A DNA stretch of 56,310 nucleotides from an uncultured Collinsella sp. (GCA_934630375.1 CAKTVQ010000009.1:1-56310); one strand, 5' to 3'. Counted from the stretch's first letter, positions 26,260 through 34,613 are shown. Notes: generated from the sequence alone by a model not told the origin. A program made the numbers and translations.

Positions 26260-26895
26260 CTACCCGCGCTGCGGACCCGCGGCAGCCACGAGCGGCTCAA
26301 GCCCCAGCTCGCGCGCATAATCTTCCTGCGTAAAGACTTCGACCAGTTCAAACGTATCGGTCGTATCGTCAAACACGAAATGCAGCACTGAGCAGTTGCC
26401 CGGCACGCGCTCGCGCTCGTCGGCCGCCGCTCCCCTCACGTGGTCCAAAAACTCCTTGATGGCCGATCCGTGGCTCACCGCAAGGACGCACTCGAGGTCC
26501 GGGCGTCGCATGAGCTCGGTCAGCGTCGTCACCATGCGCTCACGCACCTGCATCTGACCCTCGCCGCCAAACTGGCGATAGAAATCGCGCCACGGGCGCT
26601 CGGGCATGAGCATCACGCGCTCGGCCTCAAAGTCGCCAAAGAACCACTCACGCAGGCCGTCCAGGCGCTCGTACGCCAAGCCCGGCCACAAGTTGGCGAT
26701 AGTCTGCTCGGTGCGATGAAGCGTGGAGGTGTAGGCATGATCGGGCTCAATGCCGCGCGCACGTAAAAACATGCCGGCGCGCGCCGCCTGGTCGCAACCC
26801 AACTGCGTAAGCGGCGAGTCACTCCAGCCCTGAATAATGCGCTTAAGGTTGAATATCGTCTGTCCATGACGGACCAGATACAGATCTTTATTCAT
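26260..26895 (-). CDS. histidine phosphatase family protein, paralogue 2
   Basis: 211 residues from the ATG at 26895 (AAAGGA five bases upstream); the open frame to 26946 overlaps the preceding gene and is not used. LYLVRHGQTIFN at residues 5-16 carries the phosphohistidine RHG motif, and VSHGSAIKEFL the second catalytic His. The family includes phosphoglycerate mutase-like phosphatases acting on small phosphoesters. A similar protein is encoded 17 bases upstream (26913-27455), so this is a tandem duplication in one operon. Substrate unknown. Confidence 0.8.
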   Translation of the reverse strand: MNKDLYLVRHGQTIFNLKRIIQGWSDSPLTQLGCDQAARAGMFLRARGIEPDHAYTSTLHRTEQTIANLWPGLAYERLDGLREWFFGDFEAERVMLMPERPWRDFYRQFGGEGQMQVRERMVTTLTELMRRPDLECVLAVSHGSAIKEFLDHVRGAAADERERVPGNCSVLHFVFDDTTDTFELVEVFTQEDYARELGLEPLVAAAGPQRG

Positions 26896-26912
26896 AGGGG
26901 TCCTTTCGTTCG

Positions 26913-27455
26913 TTACCAACCCAAGAGCGAAAACGCCCCGTCGCAATAGCCAAAATGAAGCACGGCACCGTTGTCGGGCAGCTCTCCCCCGCCAGTCACA
27001 TACTCAAGAAACTCCTGGCAGGCTGAGCCGTGGGAAACCGCCAGCACGCAGTCGTGCTGCGGCCTGGCCATGATGCGGGACAGCGCCGCGACCATGCGCG
27101 ACTGAAGCTGCACTTCCGACTCGCCGCCAAAGGCCACCGGATAATCGCCCCAGGGCTGCGGCGGCATCTCGCGATTTGATGTGCCCTCCAGCGAGCCAAA
27201 ATGCCACTCACGCAGGTCATCGACCAGCTCAATGGAACGGCCCTCGCCAACGATAAGCTCGGCCGTATGCCGCGCCCGGCCCAACGGGGAGGAATACACA
27301 TGATCAAAGGTCACGCCACGCGCCTCAAACGCCGCGCGCGTCGCCAGCGCCTGCTCGCGCCCGCGCGCCGTAAGCGGCGAATCGTGCCAGCCCTGCAAAA
27401 TGTTCTGCACATTGAGCTCGGTCTGCCCATGCCGCACCAAATACAGATCTGCCAC
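26913..27455 (-). CDS. histidine phosphatase family protein, paralogue 1
   Basis: 180 residues from a GTG at 27455, chosen because GGGGAGG is four bases upstream and the protein then begins just before LYLVRHGQTELN, as its paralogue does. RHG is near residue 10, the acid in REWHFGSLEG near 70 and the second His in VSHGSACQEFL. The two proteins share these blocks and the motif QGWHDSPLT/QGWSDSPLT. First gene of a two-gene operon. A hairpin lies upstream at 27473. Confidence 0.8.
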   Translation of the reverse strand: MADLYLVRHGQTELNVQNILQGWHDSPLTARGREQALATRAAFEARGVTFDHVYSSPLGRARHTAELIVGEGRSIELVDDLREWHFGSLEGTSNREMPPQPWGDYPVAFGGESEVQLQSRMVAALSRIMARPQHDCVLAVSHGSACQEFLEYVTGGGELPDNGAVLHFGYCDGAFSLLGW

Positions 27456-27472
27456 ACGCCCTCCCCTCGTAT

Positions 27473-27511
27473 CACCACAACAAAGGGGACAGGCACCTTT
27501 GTGGTGGTTTT
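27473..27511. repeat. hairpin containing GGGGACAGGCACC
   Basis: CACCACAACAAAGG pairs with CCTTTGTGGTGG (one mismatch) around ggacaggca, and TTTT follows on the plus strand. It lies between two minus-strand genes, so as a plus-strand terminator it would be in the wrong direction; it may be one of the interspersed repeats. Confidence 0.45.
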
Positions 27512-27541
27512 GCCGCCGGATCACGCCGCGGCAACGCTCAA

Positions 27542-28213
27542 CTACACCAGTACGTCGGCGAGCGGGCGCTTGGGTACGTGGTGCACCTGCACCTCGTCAC
27601 GCCAGTAATTAATTGAGCCGTCGGGGTTGGAATCGATCGCATCGATCACCTGCGTCTCGGCCGGCACGCCAAAGGCCATGATCAGCTTGAGCTCATACTT
27701 GTCGTTATCGAGCCCCATGGCATCGATCGCGTGGGGCGTAAAGGCCTTGAACATGCAGGCTGCCACCTCGGGCGTGGCGCTGCGGGCGGCGAGCATCATC
27801 GTCTGCGCGGCAATGCCCGTGTCGACATCGGTAATGGGAGCGGCGGGCTTGCCCGGAACGGCGCGCTCAGCAAGAATCGCGATGTAGCCGGTCGGGCGCT
27901 CGCCCTCATCGGGACCCGGCCAATCCTTGAGCGCACCGGCCCATGCAAGCTCGTCAAATACACGCGCGCAGTCCTCTGCACCGCTTACCACATGAAAACG
28001 CAGACGCTGAGCATTGGCGCCGCAGGGAGCCAGGTGCGCCAGTTCCGCCAGCTCGAGCAAAAACTCGCGCGGCACGCGCATAGACTCGTCAAAGCGACGG
28101 CACGTGCGGGCGCGACGAACCAACGCATCAAACGCGTCCAAGCCGAGCTTTTCGCGGCCCTGCTTTGCCATCGATTCTGCGCTTACCGGCGCCGCGGGAA
28201 CTGCTTCGTTCAT
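27542..28213 (-). CDS. nitroreductase-family protein
   Basis: 223 residues from the ATG at 28213 with GGGGG five bases upstream; an upstream TTG at 28225 is less likely. RRARTCRRFDES near residue 36 and LAHLAPCGANAQRLRFHVVS (~66-85) are FMN-binding blocks of the nitroreductase fold. The middle has DVDTGIAAQTMMLAARS, typical of the FMN-contacting helix. Such flavoenzymes reduce nitro compounds, quinones or other acceptors with NAD(P)H. The gene stands alone between divergent neighbours; substrate unknown. Confidence 0.8.
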   Translation of the reverse strand: MNEAVPAAPVSAESMAKQGREKLGLDAFDALVRRARTCRRFDESMRVPREFLLELAELAHLAPCGANAQRLRFHVVSGAEDCARVFDELAWAGALKDWPGPDEGERPTGYIAILAERAVPGKPAAPITDVDTGIAAQTMMLAARSATPEVAACMFKAFTPHAIDAMGLDNDKYELKLIMAFGVPAETQVIDAIDSNPDGSINYWRDEVQVHHVPKRPLADVLV

Positions 28214-28477
28214 AGGGACCCCCAATACAAGCCAATTGTCCTTAGGAAAATCTAACCTAAAACGTAGGCAATTACATACAGCGGCGTAATGTTCTACAGC
28301 TGTTGATTAATCCTCACTGAAGCGGGAACAAAAGTAACAATTCGGGAATGTGGGGCGGCAATTCGTCCTTCCCGCCCCATGCATCGGCGCCCTTGGGCGA
28401 TACTTGTTGCATCACTTTTGGCGTACGCCGCACGGAGAGCAATGAACGCGACGTGCACCACACGGAAAGGAGACGTT

Positions 28478-29080
28478 ATGGGCATCTTTAAGAACGATGA
28501 CCAAAAATCGAGCCAGTTTGGATTTGACGAGAAAAGTATGGCGGGCAAAGCCGTCAAGGCCGTGCGCTGGATCTACGCCATCACGGGCGTCGTGGCGCTC
28601 ATTGCTGGTATCGCGCTGCTTTTTGCACCCGCCAAGTCCCTCGTCTTTTTGACGACCGTCCTGGGCATCTACTTTGTGATTACGGCAGCCATCAGGCTGT
28701 TCACTGCCATTTTTGAGCCGCTGCTGCCCACCGGCTGGCGCGTGACGAGCATCATCTCCAACCTGCTCATTATCTTGGGCGGCGTCATAATCCTGCGCAA
28801 CCAGGCCTTCTCGACCGCGACGCTCACCACGATGGTGGTTATCGTGGCCGGCTTTGGCTGGATTGTCGAAGGTGTCATGTCCATTCTGGAGTCCGAGCTT
28901 TCGTCCAACCGCGCCCTCGCCATCCTGAGCGGCGCGCTCTCCATCATCGCCGGCATGTTCGTGTTTATCTATCCGCTGTGGTCGGCAAAGATGCTCGTCA
29001 TCTTTAGCGGCGCCGCGCTGCTGGTGTTTGGCGTAACGCTCATTGTCCGCGCTATTCAATTTGGCAAACTGGTGCACTAG
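28478..29080 (+). CDS. DUF308 (HdeD-like) membrane protein
   Basis: 200 residues from the ATG at 28478 (AAAGGAG upstream); the frame to 28379 has no ribosome site. After a ~35-residue polar start there are six hydrophobic segments arranged as three repeated pairs, the DUF308/HdeD pattern. HdeD proteins are linked to acid resistance in enterobacteria; elsewhere the role is unknown. The stop TAG abuts the ATG of the next gene with no gap, implying coupled translation with the YaiI/YqxD-family gene. Confidence 0.75.
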   Translation: MGIFKNDDQKSSQFGFDEKSMAGKAVKAVRWIYAITGVVALIAGIALLFAPAKSLVFLTTVLGIYFVITAAIRLFTAIFEPLLPTGWRVTSIISNLLIILGGVIILRNQAFSTATLTTMVVIVAGFGWIVEGVMSILESELSSNRALAILSGALSIIAGMFVFIYPLWSAKMLVIFSGAALLVFGVTLIVRAIQFGKLVH

Positions 29081-29563
29081 ATGCCGCGAACGCTCTTTAT
29101 CGATGCAGACGCCTGCCCGGTCACGCGCGAGTCGATTGACTGCGCGCGGCGGGCGGGCGTCGCCGTTGTTATCGCCGGCAACAGCACGCAAAACCTGGAA
29201 CGGCACATTCGCCGCGACGACCCGCGCGATGCCGAGCACGCGCGACGCGGCTTTTGGGTCACGACGCTCGATGTGAGCGTGGGCGCCGACAGCGCCGACT
29301 TTGCCATTGTCGAACGCCTGCAGGCGGGCGACGTGGTCGTGACGCAGGACATTGGCTTGGCGAGCATGGTGCTCGGGCGCGATGCCGCCGCCATCGGTGT
29401 GCGCGGGCGCGTCTACGACAAAGCGACCATCGACATGCAGCTGTTTATTCGCCACGAGGAAAAGAAGGTGCGCCGCGCCGGCGGACGCACTCGCGGACCG
29501 GCGGCATTTACCAGCGAAGACCGCGTCCGCTTTAAACGCAACCTCACCGAGCTACTGCGCTAA
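29081..29563 (+). CDS. YaiI/YqxD (DUF188) family protein
   Basis: 160 residues, normal family length. FIDADACPV at the N-terminus and VVTQDIGLASMVLGRDA in the second half are characteristic DUF188 blocks with conserved acidic residues, as in PIN-like nuclease folds; the C-terminus has the basic GGRTRGPAAFT segment. The biochemical role is not established. It starts immediately after the DUF308 stop codon and is followed by a clear terminator. Confidence 0.85.
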   Translation: MPRTLFIDADACPVTRESIDCARRAGVAVVIAGNSTQNLERHIRRDDPRDAEHARRGFWVTTLDVSVGADSADFAIVERLQAGDVVVTQDIGLASMVLGRDAAAIGVRGRVYDKATIDMQLFIRHEEKKVRRAGGRTRGPAAFTSEDRVRFKRNLTELLR

Positions 29564-29565
29564 CC

Positions 29566-29602
29566 AAGGTAGATTTTTGGGACATGCCTAAAAATCTACC
29601 TT
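29566..29602 (+). terminator. intrinsic terminator after the YaiI/YqxD gene
   Basis: AAGGTAGATTTTT pairs perfectly with AAAAATCTACCTT and is followed by TTTGTTTT. It starts three bases after the stop codon. It would also work for transcripts coming from the right. Confidence 0.8.
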
Positions 29603-29696
29603 TTTGTTTTGCCGATTGACGCGCATCCAACGCCCAAGTCATGGCGGTGGAATTTATGGCATACCCCAGTTTTTACGGCCCATCCCAAACATCTAC

Positions 29697-30791
29697 TTAG
29701 AGGCCAACGGCGGAAAGGATGAGACCCCAGCCCGCGCCGATAACGTACATCATAATCAGGAACACGACGTTTTCGCGGGCGCTGCGGTTGGTACGGAACA
29801 GCACCAGGTAGCCCACGCCGGCGGAGATAAGCGTGCCGGCGAGCATCGGTGCCAGCTGCAGCGCACCTTCCAGATACAGCTGCGTGATGACGACGCTGGC
29901 CGAGCAGTTGGGAATCAGGCCGACAAGCGCCGAGCCCAAAACCGCAAGCGTCTCGTTACCGCGCAGGAACTGCTCAATCGCCGATTCGCCGAACGTCTCG
30001 AGCACGGCGACCAGAATCAGCGTCACCAGAAAGATGAATACTGATACCTGTATGGTGTGCGAGATCGCACTGCGGATAATCGACAGAACGGGCGCGCCCT
30101 CGTGGGAGTGGTCGTGGCTGTGGCCGTGGTGGTGCTCATGCTCGCCCATGTGACCGTGATCATGGCTGCGTCCGTGGTCGCGCTCATGTTCATCTTCATC
30201 ATCATCGCAACCGCAATGGTCGCGCTCGCATAACTCGTGGATGTGGTCGGCGCTCACGCCCGCCTCGGCCACCTCGTCGATGATGTCACCGCCAGTGTGG
30301 TCGTCGTGCGCGCAGTTCACGTGGGCCGGGTTGGCCGCGGTTCCCAGCACGGTACGGCGAATCGCCGCATGCGCGCGGGCGTTACGACGCAGGCCGCGAA
30401 TGGCGGCGTCCACGATAAAGCCCGTAACCAACGCAATCAGTGCCTTCGAAGCCAAAAGCATCGCCATGGTCTGCACGGGCACCTGCTCGGCGAGCAACAG
30501 CGGCAGCATCTCATCGGAGGTCGAAAGGAACACCGCCACCAACGTGCCCAAGGTCACGACACGACCGGCGTACAGCGTGGCCGCCATTGCCGAAAAGCCG
30601 CACTGCGGCACCATGCCCAGTAACGAGCCAACCACGGGGCCCGCGGCACCAGCGCGCTTGATGGCGCCGTTAACGCTGTCACCCGCGACGTGTTCCAGGG
30701 TCTCGAGGACCAGATACGTCACCAACAAAAACGGCACCAGCGACAGCGTGTCCTTGCCGGCGTCGAGCAAAATATCAATCAGCAAATCCAT
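29697..30791 (-). CDS. putative metal (manganese-type) efflux permease with His-rich loop
   Basis: 364 residues. About ten hydrophobic segments form two homologous halves: GPVVGSLLGMVPQCGFSAMA in the first and LGSALVGLIPNCSASVVITQ in the second, each with a conserved Pro-Cys/Asn-Cys turn. Between them is a long cytoplasmic-type loop (residues ~165-235) rich in His, Asp and Glu, for example HDHGHMGEHEHHHGHSHDHS, plus CERDHCGC. The family is annotated as putative manganese transporter or arsenical-permease-like; the loop suggests divalent metal binding. GAAAGG precedes the ATG. A strong dyad lies upstream at 30835, and an MntR-like gene lies 6 kb away; a link is inference. Confidence 0.7.
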   Translation of the reverse strand: MDLLIDILLDAGKDTLSLVPFLLVTYLVLETLEHVAGDSVNGAIKRAGAAGPVVGSLLGMVPQCGFSAMAATLYAGRVVTLGTLVAVFLSTSDEMLPLLLAEQVPVQTMAMLLASKALIALVTGFIVDAAIRGLRRNARAHAAIRRTVLGTAANPAHVNCAHDDHTGGDIIDEVAEAGVSADHIHELCERDHCGCDDDEDEHERDHGRSHDHGHMGEHEHHHGHSHDHSHEGAPVLSIIRSAISHTIQVSVFIFLVTLILVAVLETFGESAIEQFLRGNETLAVLGSALVGLIPNCSASVVITQLYLEGALQLAPMLAGTLISAGVGYLVLFRTNRSARENVVFLIMMYVIGAGWGLILSAVGL

Positions 30792-30834
30792 GACGGATGG
30801 AACCTTTCGTGTCTTTCGGCAGCATTGTAAAAGT

Positions 30835-30870
30835 CCTAGCGGTCAACTAGGGTATTGTAGTTGACCTAGG
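30835..30870. promoter_or_regulatory. candidate metalloregulator operator
   Basis: GGTCAACTA (30841-30849) and TAGTTGACC (30858-30866) are a perfect 9-bp dyad with an 8-base spacer, extended by CCTA and TAGG. It sits 50 bases upstream of the metal permease start and 100 bases before the divergent exonuclease gene. Its TAGG/CCTA ends recall DtxR/MntR boxes, but the spacing does not match a standard site. Confidence 0.5.
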
Positions 30871-30962
30871 CGTGGTGCCAATAGTTGCCCATGGTAAACT
30901 ATCATCTCGCCATAACTCAGTAACCCCGAGCCGCGCGACGCGGCCCGTCCAAGGAGCAGCCT

Positions 30963-31931
30963 ATGAACGTTTCGCAAGCACTTGAATACGAGCGCCAGCC
31001 GTTTATTCCCATGTTTATCTATGGCGACCACGGCGCCATGGAGTCCGAACGCCAGAAGGGCGAAGAGGCCCTCAAGGTGCTCGAGACCGAGTATTTTACT
31101 GCCGAGGACGACCCCGGCTTCGACTTTGCCACCGTGCGCGACCTGGCCGACCGCAACCGCGACCTTTGCGACCAGATTGGCGAGGCACGCCTGCGCAATG
31201 TGACGCCCGCGACGCTCTCGCGCGGCCTGTCCGACGCCGACACCTGCGCCGCCATCGGCAAGATGCAAAAGCGCACCGCCGCGTCCGTTATGCGCGAGAT
31301 CCGCGGTGACCGCGACGCGCTCGGCGTGGCCTACGCCCGCAAGCCCATCCAGGGCACCGTGCTCGGTATCGACATCGAGACCACCGGCCGTGCACCCGAA
31401 CGCGGTTATATCATCAACGTCGGCTGGGAGATCATGGAACTCACCAGCGACGCCATCCCGCACGACGCCGAGGCGCACTACTGTGGCCTGCCCGACATCT
31501 ACCGCGGCGAAGATGTGCCGCTGTCGAATATCCACCACATTACCTGGGACGACATCGACGGCAAAACGCCCTTCCGCGAGAACAAGGAGCTGCAAAAGCA
31601 GCTGCTCAAGCTTATGAAGAAGTACCCGTACATGGCGCATAACGCCGCCTTTGAGGACAGCTGGTTCAAGATTCACCTGGACGGTTACGCCGAGGCACGC
31701 CGCGCGGGTAAGATCATCGTCATCGACTCGCGCCAGATCTGCCGCAGCCTGGACGCCGACGTGCGCTCGCTCCCCCGCGAGTCCGCGCCAGCCGCGCTCG
31801 AGAACTGGGCGCGCCGCCGCGGAACCCTCGCCGCCGACGCCAACGAGCAGCATCTGGGTCTGGACGACACCGACCTCATGCTCCGCACGGTACAGGCCGA
31901 GTTCAACCTCAAGAACCTGTTCGCGAAATAG
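30963..31931 (+). CDS. DEDDh 3'-5' exonuclease domain protein
   Basis: 322 residues. The C-terminal ~190 form an exonuclease domain: GIDIETTG (~137-144, motif I), HNAAFEDSWF (~220, motif II) and HLGLDDTDLM (~300, motif III His-x4-Asp). The N-terminal ~130 residues are helical and not recognised. Related domains occur in DNA polymerase III epsilon and RNase T; this protein is probably a stand-alone nuclease for DNA or RNA ends. AAGGAG lies six bases before the ATG. It is divergent from the metal permease. Confidence 0.75.
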   Translation: MNVSQALEYERQPFIPMFIYGDHGAMESERQKGEEALKVLETEYFTAEDDPGFDFATVRDLADRNRDLCDQIGEARLRNVTPATLSRGLSDADTCAAIGKMQKRTAASVMREIRGDRDALGVAYARKPIQGTVLGIDIETTGRAPERGYIINVGWEIMELTSDAIPHDAEAHYCGLPDIYRGEDVPLSNIHHITWDDIDGKTPFRENKELQKQLLKLMKKYPYMAHNAAFEDSWFKIHLDGYAEARRAGKIIVIDSRQICRSLDADVRSLPRESAPAALENWARRRGTLAADANEQHLGLDDTDLMLRTVQAEFNLKNLFAK

Positions 31932-32279
31932 CAACGCCCGCGACAAACACTGCTTGCTCACGAGCGGCCTCGCAGCGGGAAACACCGCAGCGGGGCCGCC
32001 CTACATTCCACAGATAGATCTGCCATCACAAATTCTGAACCCTCATTTTGAACGATTCGGCCAATTCCCGACACGTAATTCGTTGTCGGATGGTGATGCA
32101 TCGATATCAAATGTGCAGCAATTGAGTTTTTATATGCTATAGCTAAGCTGCGAGAACATTGATTTTAGGCGTGCCAACCCATAATTGCGTCAAGCTTTTG
32201 GACAGCATTTGGTTAGGCCCCTAAAACGACTTTCCCACTCAGCGCCATCAACACGGCATTAGCTGACACGATATATACC

Positions 32280-33470
32280 ATGAGTATCGTATTGTCACAT
32301 ACCACTGCAAAAGCGGTCTACCAGGCCGCGCATTCGGCGTCTGCGAAAGACACCGAGCCCTGTAACCCTGCCGCGATTTACGGATCATGTCCCACCGGAA
32401 CGCTCCTTGACGCAGCCGCAGAATGGCTCACCAAACACGATGTTTCCCTTGACGCAAATGATTGCCTCGAGGTAATGGTGTTTGATCGCAGGAATGCGCG
32501 CTATGCAATGAACTGTCAATGCCACGTTTCGTCAAAACGATTCTCGAACTCACGCTTTATAGAGCTCAAAGATGGCATCTTCATTGTTGGCGTTGAGCTT
32601 TGCGCACTTCAGGCCGCCACCTATCTCCCTTTTCGCGAACTGGTGGAGTACTACTTTGAATTGTGCGGCGCTTACTCCCTTGGAACCGGCTCTTCCACCT
32701 CGTATAACGAGCGTTTCGCGCTCACCTCGACCGAAAGGTTAAAACAGTTCTTTAATTCCATTACCAGATGCGACGGTCTGGCCCTTGCCCGAAAGGCGAT
32801 CCAATGTGTGCGCGACGGATGCCGGTCTCCTATGGAAACGGCCTTTGTCATGATGCTGACGCTGCCCAAAAGCGAAGGAGGGCTTGGTATTAAGGGAATT
32901 GAGACCGATTACGAGGTGCAGGTCACCGCTGCCGCAAAGAATCTCACGAGACGCAAAAAGTTCTTTATGGATGCGTATCTAAAAAAATCTCGCACAGACA
33001 TTGAATACAACGGGTTTTATCATGACGCGGAAGAAGACCGCGCCATCGATGAGGAGCGCAAGAATGCGCTTGCGTCCATGGGATACGGAATCATCACCGT
33101 CAGTCGTTATTCCTTTATGCATGCCAGCGCTTTCGTTAGGGTCATGGAGGCGATCCAACGGAAAGAGGGCATACGCCCCTCGCGTCTGCCAAAAGACTTT
33201 CAAATCATGCAAGAGGACCTGAGACAGTTTGTGCTCAGAAGGTTTATAGAAGAGAAAAAGCGAATTCAGAAGCAGCTTCGCCAGGATTCCGAAGATCGTC
33301 AACGAATCGACCTCGAAAAAGCAACACTCGAAGGTATCACGCTGGATGACCCGACAATAAATGAAGTTCCGGCAATCGATGACATGCAGACTGTCGAATC
33401 CGACAGCCCATCATTTGCCCAAATAAGCAGCCTCGCGCCCGAGGGCAGAATCTTCGGGGCCGGAAGCTAG
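32280..33470 (+). CDS. hypothetical protein, putative PD-(D/E)XK-like family, paralogue 2
   Basis: 396 residues. The layout follows the protein at 22974-24071: FELCGAYSLGTG for MYEMCGTFAV, SPMETAFVMMLTLPKSEGGL for SPLEVQ..., FFMDAYLKKSRTDIEYNGFY for the DILL/ECQGK block, ERKNALASMGYGIITVSRYS for DRTTALQAMGYPV, and AFVRVMEAIQ. Here the core reads D-I-E-Y-N, without the usual Lys. After residue ~310 a charged helical tail is added. There is no ribosome site before the ATG; TATATA lies just upstream, which may mean a leaderless transcript. The 31932-32279 gap shows only a weak G+C-rich hairpin (31961-32001). Possible defence or toxin-like role; unproven. Confidence 0.5.
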   Translation: MSIVLSHTTAKAVYQAAHSASAKDTEPCNPAAIYGSCPTGTLLDAAAEWLTKHDVSLDANDCLEVMVFDRRNARYAMNCQCHVSSKRFSNSRFIELKDGIFIVGVELCALQAATYLPFRELVEYYFELCGAYSLGTGSSTSYNERFALTSTERLKQFFNSITRCDGLALARKAIQCVRDGCRSPMETAFVMMLTLPKSEGGLGIKGIETDYEVQVTAAAKNLTRRKKFFMDAYLKKSRTDIEYNGFYHDAEEDRAIDEERKNALASMGYGIITVSRYSFMHASAFVRVMEAIQRKEGIRPSRLPKDFQIMQEDLRQFVLRRFIEEKKRIQKQLRQDSEDRQRIDLEKATLEGITLDDPTINEVPAIDDMQTVESDSPSFAQISSLAPEGRIFGAGS

Positions 33471-33815
33471 ACCGGCTAACAAGGTGGGTACCCTAGCGAT
33501 GTGCAAAATTGCGAGTATTCAGCAGGGTCGGCCCTCCAGCACCCACAAGTTAATCCAAATGAGAAACAAAAACGCTATCGAACGGGAACGTTAGGCAACA
33601 TTTGAGGAAGACCTTGTCTGTTTGCCGCCCTTGGATAACTCTTGAGCGGCTTTATTTGGCCTGGAATAGATTAACGGACCCCCTATAGTTGCAGAATACT
33701 CCAATTTTTGCACGGCGCGGGGGCACCCACCCCGGCATCGGCTATCAAAACCGCTCAGTCCGGAATCTCGTCCACTATTCCCCATCATTTTGTGCGACGA
33801 ATTACCTGAACGTCA

Positions 33816-33843
33816 TTGACATATGAACATGCGCTCATATAAT
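33816..33843 (+). promoter_or_regulatory. consensus promoter of the metal-efflux operon
   Basis: TTGACA (33816-33821), a 16-base spacer and TATAAT (33838-33843): both hexamers match consensus exactly. The left operator arm fills the spacer and overlaps the -10, so repressor binding would block RNA polymerase. The rest of 33471-33815 contains no gene or clear element that I can support. Confidence 0.85.
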
Positions 33844-33876
33844 CGGAAGTAAGTTATATGAGCGCATGTTCATATG
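33820..33876. promoter_or_regulatory. ArsR/SmtB-type double operator
   Basis: Arms 33820-33842 and 33854-33876 are perfect 23-bp reverse complements with an 11-base spacer. Each arm is itself an imperfect dyad (ATATGAAC...GCTCATAT), the form bound by ArsR/SmtB dimers (known sites contain TGAA...TTCA). One arm covers the promoter, the other the leader of the repressor gene, which points to autoregulation. Confidence 0.8.
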
Positions 33877-33889
33877 AAAGGATATTGCA

Positions 33890-34255
33890 ATGAGCAGCCA
33901 CGCTGATGAAACAAAGACTGGCATCGAGGCCACCGAGCCGATCGTCCCCACCACCTGCTCGCCCGAAGACCTTCCCGACGAGGAGCTGTTGTACGACCTG
34001 GCCGACCTGTTCAAGGTCTTCAGCGACACCACGCGCATCAAGATTCTCTATGCCCTCATGGGTCGCGAGCTCTGCGTGGCTGACATCGCCGAAGCAACCG
34101 CGACCTCGCAGTCTGCGGTGTCGCACCAGCTGCGCACGCTTAAGCAGTCGCACCTGGTCAAGTTTCGCCGCGACGGCCGCAACATTCTCTACTCGCTCGC
34201 CGACGATCATGTCTATACCATGCTCAACCAGGGCATGAGCCATATCTGCGAATAG
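33890..34255 (+). CDS. ArsR/SmtB-family metal-sensing repressor
   Basis: 121 residues. The winged-helix core runs from LADLFKVFSDTTRIKILYAL to SQSAVSHQLRTLKQSHLVKF (recognition helix) and RRDGRNILYSLAD (wing). The C-terminal helix DDHVYTMLNQGMSHICE has Asp, His, His and Glu in the alpha5 metal-site arrangement of Zn/Cd sensors such as SmtB, CzrA and CadC. Cys residues in the N-terminus (TTCSPED) and ELCVAD could add a Cd/Pb site. The AAAGGA ribosome site sits next to the operator. It should repress this operon until metal binds. Confidence 0.9.
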   Translation: MSSHADETKTGIEATEPIVPTTCSPEDLPDEELLYDLADLFKVFSDTTRIKILYALMGRELCVADIAEATATSQSAVSHQLRTLKQSHLVKFRRDGRNILYSLADDHVYTMLNQGMSHICE

Positions 34256-34318
34256 CAATCACCCACGGTATCAGCGCGGCCGGCACCCAGACCGCTAACA
34301 CAGGGAAAGGAACCCACC

Positions 34319-34537
34319 ATGAAAAAGCAGTTTAAGCTCGACGAGATCGATTGCGCCAACTGCGCGCGCGAGCTTCAGGACGAACTTGCCAAGCTCGATG
34401 GCGTCAAGTCCGTTTCGGTCAACTTTATGACCCAGAAGCTGACGCTCGAGGCCGACGACGCCGAGTTCGACGAGGTCCTGGACCGCGTCGTTGAGTTCAC
34501 CGCCGACGCCGAGCCGGACTGCGAGATCATTCTCTAA
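34319..34537 (+). CDS. stand-alone HMA metallochaperone-like protein
   Basis: 72 residues, a single heavy-metal-associated domain. The metal loop is IDCANCARELQ (CxxC at ~12-15), and GVKSVSVNFMTQKLTLEA gives the beta-strands. The neighbouring ATPase lacks this domain, so the protein probably delivers Zn/Cd to it or acts as its detached N-terminal domain. AAAGGA precedes the ATG. It lies 63 bases after the repressor gene and is followed by a hairpin at 34559. Confidence 0.85.
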   Translation: MKKQFKLDEIDCANCARELQDELAKLDGVKSVSVNFMTQKLTLEADDAEFDEVLDRVVEFTADAEPDCEIIL

Positions 34538-34558
34538 CCCGCGCATACGTTGACCTGC

Positions 34559-34582
34559 AAGGCCGCGCTTGCCGCGGCCTTT
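34559..34582 (+). terminator. hairpin between chaperone and ATPase genes
   Basis: AAGGCCGCG pairs with CGCGGCCTT around cttgc, with little T after it. It could attenuate read-through into the ATPase gene, whose own promoter may start within or just after it (TTGCCG, 17 bases, ATTATA). Confidence 0.4.
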
Positions 34583-34594
34583 GCTCGCGAAATT

Positions 34595-34613
34595 ATATGA
34601 GCAAGTGTTCATA
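34595..34613. promoter_or_regulatory. second ArsR-type operator, before the ATPase
   Basis: ATATGAGCAAGTGTTCATA is an imperfect dyad nearly identical to the operator arms at 33820-33876. It is centred about 30 bases upstream of the ATPase ATG, near a possible internal -10. This implies separate control of the ATPase by the same repressor. Confidence 0.7.

Noticed and set aside
28412..29455. 347-codon frame antisense to the DUF308 and YaiI/YqxD genes
   Set aside because: Covers two supported genes on the opposite strand; Arg/His/Asp-rich shadow.
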